64,000 bases of DNA, taken from JAGVSZ01 sp963716855 (GTDB lineage Bacteria; Pseudomonadota; Gammaproteobacteria; Burkholderiales; SG8-39). Positions 55,642 through 64,000 of the stretch are shown in pieces (the first letter of the stretch is position 1; each line of letters starts with the position of its first letter). The notes beneath the pieces were generated by a model, which saw only the letters and a program-made list of their open reading frames with translations, was not told the origin of the DNA and made no database searches. The position numbers and the translations under genes were made by a program. The DNA lies in assembly GCA_963716855.1 (NCBI GenBank), contig CAVQUV010000016.1, positions 248,001-312,000 on the forward strand. Direction: 5' to 3'.

Positions 55642-57396
55642 TCAGCGGCCGCGCAGGAAGAGCTTGTCGAGATCGGCGAGCGAGAGCTGGTACCAGGTCG
55701 GCCGGCCGTGGTTGCACTGGCCGGCGCGCTCGGTCTCCTCCATGCGACGCAGCAGCGCGTTCATCTCGGGGACGGTGAGCGCCCGATTCGCCCGCACCGC
55801 GCCGTGGCACGCCATGGCGGCGAGCAGCTCGTCGCGACGCTCCGTCAGGACCCGGGTCCCGCCGAACTCGCGCAGGTCGTGGAGGAGACCGCGCGCGACG
55901 GCGGCGACGTCGCCGGCGGCGACGGCCCCGGGCACCCCCCGCACCACCACCGCCGTAGGCGACAGCGCCGCCATCTCGAAACCGAGCGCGCGCACGGCGT
56001 CGCCGTGCTCCTCGACGGTCGCGATGTCCAGCGCATCGGCGTGGAACGTGACCGGGATCAGGAGCTGCTGCGCGCTCAGCTCGCGCGCGTCGAGCGCGTT
56101 CTTCAACTGCTCGTAGACGATCCGCTCGTGCGCGGCGTGCATGTCGACGAGCACCAGGCCCTGGCTGTTCTGCGCGAGGATGTAGACGCCATGCAACTGT
56201 GCGAGGGCGAACCCGAGCGGGTGCTCGGTTGCGACCGGTGGCGGCTCGGGCGCGTGGGCGATCGCTGCCGGGCGCGACAATCCTTCGAACATCGCCGCGT
56301 AGGCGGCCACCGGTTGCGCGACGCCGAGCGACCCCTGGAACGACGGCGCGCGCGGCACCAAGCGATCGCCTGCCGCCTCGGCCGTCGCGAGCGGCGCCGG
56401 CGCCGTTGCCGCCGTCACGGCGAGCGCCCGCTGCGCCGCATGGAACACGAACTGGTGGACCGCACGCGAGTCGCGGAAGCGCACCTCGGTCTTGGCGGGA
56501 TGCACGTTCACGTCGACGGCGCCGGGGTCGACATCGATGAACACCACGTACGACGCATGACGGTCGCCGTGCAGCACGTCGGCGTACGCCTGGCGCAGGG
56601 CGTGCGCGACGAGCTTGTCGCGCACGAATCGGCCATTCACGAACACGTACTGCGCGTCCCGCGACCCGCGCGCCTGCGCCGGATCGCCGAGCGATCCCGT
56701 GACCCGCAGTCCCGGCGCTTCCGCACCGAGCCGTCGCGCCGACCGGTCGAACTCGACGCCGAGGAGGGCGGCGATGCGCCCCGGGCCGGTGGTTGCGGGC
56801 AGGTGGTTGCTCACGCGAGCGTTGTGCCGCAGCGTAAACGTGACCTCGGGGCGGGCGAGCGCCACGCGCGCGAGAGCCTCGGCGCAATGCGCGAACTCGG
56901 TGGCCTCGCTCTTTAGGAACTTGCGCCGCGCCGGCGTGTTGAAGTAGAGGTCGAGCGCCTCGATGGTCGTTCCCGGAGGGTGTGCCGCGGGCTCGACCGG
57001 ACCCGGCGGGCCGCCTTCGGCGGCGACGCGCCACGCGTGCTCGGCGCCGGCAGTGCGCGAGGTCACGGCCACGCGCGCGACCGAGGCGATGCTCGCAAGC
57101 GCTTCGCCCCGGAAGCCGAGCGTTGCGACGCGCTCGAGGTCCGAGAGCGTCGCGATCTTGCTCGTCGCATGGCGCGCGAGCGCGAGAGCGAGGTCGGCGC
57201 GCTCGATGCCACCCCCGTCGTCGGTCACGCGGATCCGCTTCACGCCACCCTCGTCGAGCGTGACGGTGAGCGTCCGTGCACCCGCGTCCAGGCTGTTCTC
57301 CAGCAGCTCCTTCACCACGGAGGCGGGGCGCTCGACGACCTCGCCGGCCGCAATCTGGCTGACCAGCGTGTCAGGGAGGAGGCGGATGGCGGTCAT
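55642..57396 (-). CDS. mutL: DNA mismatch repair protein MutL
   Basis: A 584-residue GHKL ATPase. ELLENSLDAGA, DDGGGIE and GFRGEAL bind ATP in the N-terminal domain. The C-terminal domain contains DMHAAHERIVYE, which matches the DQHA(x)2E(x)4E endonuclease motif except for M in place of Q, so it probably nicks DNA itself, consistent with a MutH-less bacterium. mutS is not in the window. Confidence 0.96.
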   Translation of the reverse strand: MTAIRLLPDTLVSQIAAGEVVERPASVVKELLENSLDAGARTLTVTLDEGGVKRIRVTDDGGGIERADLALALARHATSKIATLSDLERVATLGFRGEALASIASVARVAVTSRTAGAEHAWRVAAEGGPPGPVEPAAHPPGTTIEALDLYFNTPARRKFLKSEATEFAHCAEALARVALARPEVTFTLRHNARVSNHLPATTGPGRIAALLGVEFDRSARRLGAEAPGLRVTGSLGDPAQARGSRDAQYVFVNGRFVRDKLVAHALRQAYADVLHGDRHASYVVFIDVDPGAVDVNVHPAKTEVRFRDSRAVHQFVFHAAQRALAVTAATAPAPLATAEAAGDRLVPRAPSFQGSLGVAQPVAAYAAMFEGLSRPAAIAHAPEPPPVATEHPLGFALAQLHGVYILAQNSQGLVLVDMHAAHERIVYEQLKNALDARELSAQQLLIPVTFHADALDIATVEEHGDAVRALGFEMAALSPTAVVVRGVPGAVAAGDVAAVARGLLHDLREFGGTRVLTERRDELLAAMACHGAVRANRALTVPEMNALLRRMEETERAGQCNHGRPTWYQLSLADLDKLFLRGR

Positions 57397-57400
57397 CGCG

Positions 57401-57913
57401 CTATGCCACCTCGACCACGGTCCCGCCGGTGAGTCGCACGAGCGCGCCCGGGCTCAGCCGGAAGACGGTGTGCGGATGACCCGCCGCCGCCCAGATCTCG
57501 TCGTGCCGGAAGAGATCGCGGTCGATCAGCGTCCGCACCGGCGCGACGTGCCCCACCGGTGCGACGCCGCCGATCGCGAACCCGGTCGCCGCGCGCACGA
57601 ACGCCGCGTCGGCCTTCCCGATCGGCTCGCCCACGAGCGCCGCGACGCGCGCGGTGTCCACGCGGTTCGCGCCGCTCGTCATCACGAGTAGCGGTACGTC
57701 GGAACTCTCGCAGCGGAAGACGAGCGAGTTCGCGATCTGGGCAACGGTGCAGCCGATCGCGTCCGCCGCCGCGCGCGCGGTGCGCGCCGCCTCCGGCAGC
57801 GCGACGATCGCGGTGGACACGCCGGCCGCCGCGAGCGCGGCGCGGACGCGTTCGACGGCAGGATGGTTTTCGATCAATCCTTCGGGCACGGCTGACGAGC
57901 GGGACGAAGACAT
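57401..57913 (-). CDS. YbaK/EbsC family aminoacyl-tRNA deacylase
   Basis: A 170-residue editing-domain protein of the YbaK/ProX superfamily. It has the conserved KSLVF-like core (IANSLVFRCE), the GANRVD segment and GGVAPVGH. Members hydrolyse mischarged tRNAs (for example Cys- or Ala-tRNA(Pro)). The usual catalytic lysine position is asparagine (ANSLVF), so activity should be checked. It precedes mutL on the same strand by 4 bp. Confidence 0.85.
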   Translation of the reverse strand: MSSSRSSAVPEGLIENHPAVERVRAALAAAGVSTAIVALPEAARTARAAADAIGCTVAQIANSLVFRCESSDVPLLVMTSGANRVDTARVAALVGEPIGKADAAFVRAATGFAIGGVAPVGHVAPVRTLIDRDLFRHDEIWAAAGHPHTVFRLSPGALVRLTGGTVVEVA

Positions 57914-57995
57914 GGGGCCAGTCGCGAGGTAGCGCGAAGTCTAGCAGGGGGCCGGTACAATACGCGGCGCTCCGACACGCGCTCCGGCGCTACCG

Positions 57996-58646
57996 ATGGA
58001 ACTCTTCGCCTTCATCTGGGACCTCGCGGTCCACCTCGACAAGCATCTCGCGGCGCTGCTGCAGCAACACGGCCCGTGGATCTATGCGCTGCTGTTCCTG
58101 ATCGTGTTCTGCGAGACCGGTCTCGTGGTCACGCCGTTCCTGCCGGGGGATTCGCTCCTCTTCGTGGCGGGCGCGCTGTGGGCGGCGGCGGGCATGGACG
58201 CGCGCCTGCTCGCCGCGACGCTCATCGCCGCGGCACTCTGCGGCGACAACGTCAACTACTGGGTCGGCCGGTTCATCGGGCCGAAGGTGTTCCGGTGGGA
58301 GGATTCGAAGCTCTTCAACCGCCGGGCCTTGGAGCGGACGCACGGGTACTACGAGCGCTTCGGCGGCCGCACCGTGATCATCGCGCGGTTCGTGCCGCTG
58401 GTGCGCACATTCGCCCCGTTCGTGGCGGGGGTGGGGACGATGCCTTACTTGCGCTTCCTTGCGTTCAGCGTCGCCGGTGCGCTGCTGTGGGTGATCTCGC
58501 TGGTCGCCGCCGGGTACTACTTCGGCAACGTCCCGTTGGTGAAGGACAACCTGACGATCGTCATCTTCGCGATCGTGGCGCTCTCGGTGGCGCCGATCGC
58601 GGTCGAGTTCGTCCGGCTCCGCCTGCGCGCCGCCAAGGCGAGCTAG
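57996..58646 (+). CDS. DedA family membrane protein
   Basis: A 216-residue inner-membrane protein with the DedA signatures ETGLVVTPFLPGDSLLF, GDNVNYWVGR and RFVPLVRTFAPFVAG. DedA proteins recycle undecaprenyl phosphate or related lipids and support membrane integrity. It is divergent from the YbaK gene with an 82-bp gap and convergent with amiC. Confidence 0.93.
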   Translation: MELFAFIWDLAVHLDKHLAALLQQHGPWIYALLFLIVFCETGLVVTPFLPGDSLLFVAGALWAAAGMDARLLAATLIAAALCGDNVNYWVGRFIGPKVFRWEDSKLFNRRALERTHGYYERFGGRTVIIARFVPLVRTFAPFVAGVGTMPYLRFLAFSVAGALLWVISLVAAGYYFGNVPLVKDNLTIVIFAIVALSVAPIAVEFVRLRLRAAKAS

Positions 58647-58649
58647 GCG

Positions 58650-59996
58650 CTAGATCGGCTTGTTTCGGGCGCCCAGCGGCCGTTGGAGCGGACGCAGCTC
58701 CTCGTTCGCGGCGATGGTCGGCCGCGCCGGCGGCGGATGCTTGGCGAGGTAGCGCTTGATCCCCGCGAGGATCGCCCGCGCGAGCTTGTCCTGGTAGGCC
58801 TGGTCGCCGAGCCGCTGCTCCTCCTCGGGGTTCGAGATGAAGGCGGTCTCGACCAGGATCGAGGGAATGTCGGGGGCCTTGAGCACGGCGAACCCGGCCT
58901 GCTCGACGTGCGGCTTGTGGAGCGAGTTGATGCCGCCCAGCTCGCCCAGCACCGCGCTGCCGAGCCTCATGCTGTCGTTGATCGTCGCGGTCTGCGACAG
59001 GTCGAGCAGGGTCTGGGCGAGGTGGCGATCTTTTCCGTCCAGGTTCACGCCGCCGATCAGGTCGGCTTCGTTTTCCCGCTTGGCCAGCCAGCGCGCGGCG
59101 GCGCTCGTCGCGCCACGCTCGGACAAGGCGAACACCGACGAGCCGCGCGCGTGCGGCAGCATGAACGCGTCGGCGTGCACCGAGACGAAGAGGTCGGCGC
59201 GCACCCGGCGCGCCTTGTCCACGCGGGTGGCGAGCGGGACGTAGAAATCGCCGTCGCGAGTGAGCACGGCGCGCATGTTCGGCTCGGCGTCGATCCGGTC
59301 TTTCAGCTTGCGGGCGATCGCTAGCGTCACCGATTTTTCGTACGTGCCGCCGCGCCCGCGCGCGCCCGGGTCTTCGCCGCCGTGGCCGGCGTCGATGACG
59401 ATCGTGAAGAACCGATTCATGTCCGGCTTGCCCGGCGCGCCCTTGCGGTCCCCCTCCGCGCGCGGCGCGGGGTCCTGGGCGCGTGCCGCCGGCGGCGCAT
59501 CCGAGGGCGTCGCCTCGCCCGACTGCAGGCGTTGCACCAACGCCGCCAGCGGATCGGGTGGAACAAGGGGGTAGACGTCGAGCACCAGCCGATGACCGTA
59601 CTCCCCGATCGGCTTGAGCACGAAGGCCTGCGGGTTGACCTCGCCGCGGAGGTCGATGACGAGGCGCACGGTGCCGGGCTTCGGACGCCCGACGCGCATG
59701 CTCGCGACGTAGGGATCGTCGGCGCGCACCTTCGCCGCGATCTGGTCGGCGAGCGTGGCGAAGTCGGCGTTATCGATGTCCACCACCAGCCGCTCCGGCC
59801 CCTTGACCGACGAGATCTGATAGCGCAGCTCGTTCGCCGTCTCGATCGTGACGCGCGTGTACTCCTTCGCGGGCCACACGCGCACGGCGCGAATCGCTTC
59901 CTCGGCAAGGACCGAGGACGCCAGGAGGGCGGCAGCGGCGATTGCCGCTAGTCGCGTCAGGCAGGCAGTAGCAGCGGCGCGAGCGCGGTCAGGCAC
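58650..59996 (-). CDS. amiC: N-acetylmuramoyl-L-alanine amidase (AmiC-like)
   Basis: A 448-residue periplasmic amidase splitting daughter-cell peptidoglycan. A signal peptide (LTRLAAIAAAALLASSVLA) is followed by an AMIN domain (about 35-140) and an Amidase_3 domain with zinc ligands in DAGHGGEDPG, TYEKSVTL and SVHADAF and the catalytic Glu in ILVETAFISN. The GTG start at 59996 lies inside tsaE (40-base overlap), which gives the right signal peptide length. tsaE-amiC-mutL-miaA is a conserved cluster, here interrupted by ybaK and dedA. Confidence 0.93.
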   Translation of the reverse strand: MPDRARAAATACLTRLAAIAAAALLASSVLAEEAIRAVRVWPAKEYTRVTIETANELRYQISSVKGPERLVVDIDNADFATLADQIAAKVRADDPYVASMRVGRPKPGTVRLVIDLRGEVNPQAFVLKPIGEYGHRLVLDVYPLVPPDPLAALVQRLQSGEATPSDAPPAARAQDPAPRAEGDRKGAPGKPDMNRFFTIVIDAGHGGEDPGARGRGGTYEKSVTLAIARKLKDRIDAEPNMRAVLTRDGDFYVPLATRVDKARRVRADLFVSVHADAFMLPHARGSSVFALSERGATSAAARWLAKRENEADLIGGVNLDGKDRHLAQTLLDLSQTATINDSMRLGSAVLGELGGINSLHKPHVEQAGFAVLKAPDIPSILVETAFISNPEEEQRLGDQAYQDKLARAILAGIKRYLAKHPPPARPTIAANEELRPLQRPLGARNKPI

Positions 59997-60437
59997 CGGC
60001 GGCCTCGATCCGTTTCGGCATCGATGGCGGCGTCGCGGCCGCCGTGAGGTGGGGCGGCGAGCCGGACGCGGATGTCGGGACGAGGCAGGCGCTCCGCCGC
60101 ACGCTCGGGCCATTCGACGAGGCAGACCGAGCGCTCGTTGAAGCACTCGCGAAAGCCTGCGTCCTGCCACTCCGCTGGATCATGGAATCTAAATAAATCA
60201 AAATGGTACAAGCTTAACCTAGAATCTTCGTAAGGTTCAACCAGTGTGTAGCTCGGACTCTTCACCCTGCCCGGAAAGCCGAGCGCATGGATGAGCCCGC
60301 GGGCGAGGGTGGTCTTGCCGCTGCCGAGATCGCCGCAGAGGTGCACCGACATCCCGGGCCCCAGGACCGCGGCGATCCGCGCGCCGAGTGCGCGCGTCGC
60401 GGCCTCATCCGGAAGGTGCACGTGCAGCGGCGCTACC

Positions 60438-60439
<2 letters not shown>
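59957..60439 (-). CDS. tsaE: tRNA threonylcarbamoyladenosine biosynthesis ATPase TsaE
   Basis: A 160-residue P-loop ATPase needed with TsaB/TsaD for t6A37 on tRNAs. GDLGSGKTTLARG is the Walker A, and SPSYTLVEPYE and the YHFDLFRF segment are conserved. The middle of the gene (60181-60240) has only 19 G/C in 60 bases, with TTA, AGA, AGG and TTT codons unlike the rest. Its ATG overlaps the queG start on the other strand by two bases. Confidence 0.95.
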
Positions 60440-61522
<1,083 letters not shown>

Positions 61523-61526
<4 letters not shown>

Positions 61527-62365
61527 CTCTTCGGATCCGGCACGAAGCGCCCGCCCGGGAACGGGTTCGGCACGACCACCGGCGTAGGGGCGGGAATGAC
61601 GCCGCGCGCGACCAGGTTCGCGTGCGTGTCGTAGTAGATCGCGAGCGTCTCGTTCGGGTAGGGCGTCGCACGCCGGAAGTTCGTGTGCACGACCTCCGAC
61701 CGCTCGCGCTCGCCGTGCCCGGTGCCGATTTTTTCCTGCCGCTCGAGGATCCGGCCGCGGGCGGCATCCTGCGCGGCAGCGCTTTCCGGCGCGGATGCCG
61801 CGGGGGCGCCGGCCGCGGTATCGGATGGCGCGCGCGACTCGGCCTCTTGCGCGTTCGTGTCGCGCTTCGAAAGTGGCGGGGTGATCGGCTGCGGCAGCGG
61901 CCGCGGTCGCTGCAACTCGCGGAACGCTGCGATCCCGATCACGCCGACGTGGTCCGGACGGTCGGTGCGCGCCGCATAGCTGTCCGGAAGCCGGGTGAAG
62001 TAAAACGACGCCACCTCATTCATGTTCTTGCGCCAGCCGTTGATCTCGAACGACTGGCCCGGAGAGAGCACGTAGCCGTTCTGGTCGGCGCTCGCGGTCT
62101 CGCCCGTGACGACGTTGATGCCGTCGACCGACACGACCGCCATCACGCGCTGGCCGGTGCGATTGGCGACGTAGACGGCGTACCTTTCGCCGGGGGTACC
62201 GGGGACGTACAGCCGGCCCTGATGGGAGTAAACGGGGATGCGTTGACTGGTCGTGCGGCTGATGACCGCGACGTCGACGAGTTGACCGGCGGACACGGGC
62301 GCAGCAGCGAAGATCAGCGCGCTCGCGGCGAGCGCGGTGGCAATGCGTTTCAAGGCGCGGTTCAT
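61523..62365 (-). CDS. Exported protein of unknown function
   Basis: A 280-residue protein I do not recognise. A signal peptide (RIATALAASALIFAAAPVSA) leads into about 130 residues of predicted beta structure (VDVAVISRTTSQRIPVY, then RYAVYVANRTGQRVMAVVSV), reminiscent of surface or secreted beta-sandwich domains. A low-complexity Ala/Pro/Glu linker (about 165-205) follows, then a C-terminal part with RREATPYPNETLAIYYD-like sequence. It is downstream of the sigma factor pair on the same strand, with 87 bp between, and may be part of that regulon. Confidence 0.7.
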
Positions 62366-62451
62366 GGCGGCTCCTCTCGCGTGGGTGGCAACGCCTCGTG
62401 AAACGGCGGCGCGGCGCGAAAGGGGTTAGCCGCGCGTGACGGGCGTCACGT

Positions 62452-63383
62452 TCAGGGCAAGAGGTCGGCGGGCAGCTTGTAGTCCGGAAAACGCTTGCGG
62501 AACTCGGCGAGTTCCTTGGTGAACTCGTCCGTGCGTCCAGAGGCCTTCAGGCGGCGAAGTTCCTTGAGCCATTCCTCCGGCGTACGCGCCTTCTGCTCGG
62601 CCGAGACCGATGCGGCCTCGCGCTCCATCCGGCCCGGCCGATCGGCGAAGGCCCGGTCGCGACCGACCGGTTCGGCGAGGCCGGGCGCCGGCGCGGGCTT
62701 GGCCATCGGCGCGGCTGCAGGCGGGGGCGCCGGTGCCGCGCCAGCAGGCGCCGCCTGCATTTCCGCGGGCGCGACCCTTGCCGGCGGCGGAGACGCGGGC
62801 GGGGCGGCGTCGTTCGCGGCTTGTCGCCGCTCGGTCTCCTTTGCCAGCATCCCGTTCGCGGTGGGTCCGTCCGCTCTGCCAAGCGCCTTTGCTGCGGGCG
62901 CAGGTGCGGGCGGAGGGGGCTCCGCGGTTGCGCGCTGGTGAAGATTTGCCGACTGCGCGGCGGCTGCGTCGGCGCGAGCCGCCTCGACATTCGCGGCCCG
63001 TTCGGCTAGCGCCGGATCGGGCGTCGGCGCGGCGGCGGGCACGGGGGCTTTCGTCTCTTCCGCCGGCGCGACGGCCACCGCTTGCGGCGACACGCTGCGC
63101 GGCAGTCCGTCGATCGGCGCCTTCTGTACGGCCTCGTCCTGGACCATGTAGGAGAGCGTCACCGCCACCACGACCGACGCCGCGATCGACATGGGCACCC
63201 GCCACCGGGCGATCCACGAGCGCTGCGCCTCGGCGCGTGCGCGCGACTCGAGCGACTGCGGGCCCGCGGCCACCGCGCGACGCGCGGCGGCGCGGATGCG
63301 CTCGTCGCTCGCCGGGGGCGGCTCTTCGGTCGCCGCGTCGCGATAGGTCGCGTCGAGGCGGGGGTCGCGCGGGTCAGGCTCGT

Positions 63384-63387
<4 letters not shown>
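62452..63387 (-). CDS. Single-pass membrane protein paired with an ECF sigma factor (anti-sigma candidate)
   Basis: A 311-residue protein with an N-terminal cytoplasmic domain of about 65 residues, one membrane helix (WRVPMSIAASVVVAVTLSYM), a long Ala/Pro-rich low-complexity region and a charged C-terminal 60-residue region (EEWLKELRRLKASGRTDEF). Its start overlaps the sigma-factor stop by four bases, the typical sigma/anti-sigma coupling. It has no HxxxCxxC zinc motif, so it is not a ZAS-type anti-sigma; the role is inferred from position. Confidence 0.7.
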
Positions 63388-63968
<581 letters not shown>

Positions 63969-64000
63969 CGGGGCGCAGTCTAGCGCGGCCCGGCCGTGGG

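Overview
This 64 kb window is a GC-rich (roughly two-thirds G+C by eye), densely coding piece of a bacterial chromosome. Gene content and order point to a betaproteobacterium: icd next to aceK, clpS-clpA beside a csp gene, radC-coaBC-dut, exbB-exbD-lpxK-trm112-kdsB-adk, glyA-nrdR-ribD-ribE, a PHA phasin, an HrpA helicase, a K+-insensitive H+-pyrophosphatase and a pyrophosphate-type phosphofructokinase. No rRNA, tRNA, CRISPR array, prophage or complete insertion sequence was found. It reads as ordinary core chromosome with a few unusual gene architectures.

Layout. 1-5.9 kb: end of a MocA-like gene, DUF2917/LysR divergent pair, M61 peptidase, PP2C phosphatase, histidine phosphatase, threonine dehydratase. 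5.9-14.6 kb: TPMT-like methyltransferase, glyA, nrdR, ribD, ribE, hrpA, a molybdopterin-binding-domain protein. 14.6-20.6 kb: phasin with a conspicuous promoter/operator array, two EamA transporters flanking a GalT-like protein, an alpha/beta hydrolase, gluQ, thioredoxin. 20.6-30 kb: a PAS/GGDEF diguanylate cyclase, pirin, MFS transporter, purN, an rRNA methylase, an MscS channel, a desaturase. 30-34.6 kb: rpmG, rpmB, radC, coaBC, dut and a two-gene sulfide dehydrogenase. 34.8-41.5 kb: clpA, clpS, csp, icd, aceK. 41.5-45 kb: two tiny paralogous exported peptides, DUF192, a PuuD-like membrane protein, xseA and a DnaA-box-containing gap. 45-54.6 kb: ExbB/ExbD, lpxK, trm112, kdsB, adk, PPi-phosphofructokinase, an H+-pyrophosphatase fused to an OmpA-like domain, and ggt. 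54.7-64 kb: miaA, mutL, ybaK, dedA, amiC, tsaE, queG, an unknown exported protein, and an ECF sigma factor with a membrane partner.

Functional links. Adk, PPi-PFK and the proton-pumping pyrophosphatase sit side by side and suggest pyrophosphate-linked glycolysis and energy conservation. Icd and AceK are divergent neighbours and form the glyoxylate-bypass switch. FccA/FccB would feed electrons from sulfide to cytochrome c. The phasin indicates polyhydroxyalkanoate storage.

A caution for the reader: at least six places show the same defect, a single extra base that breaks an otherwise intact conserved protein (M61 peptidase, the PAS/GGDEF protein twice, desaturase, PFK, pyrophosphatase-OmpA; possibly a seventh in a small peptide). 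A uniform excess of +1 insertions looks more like sequencing or assembly error than gene decay. I give corrected gene extents and flag each one.
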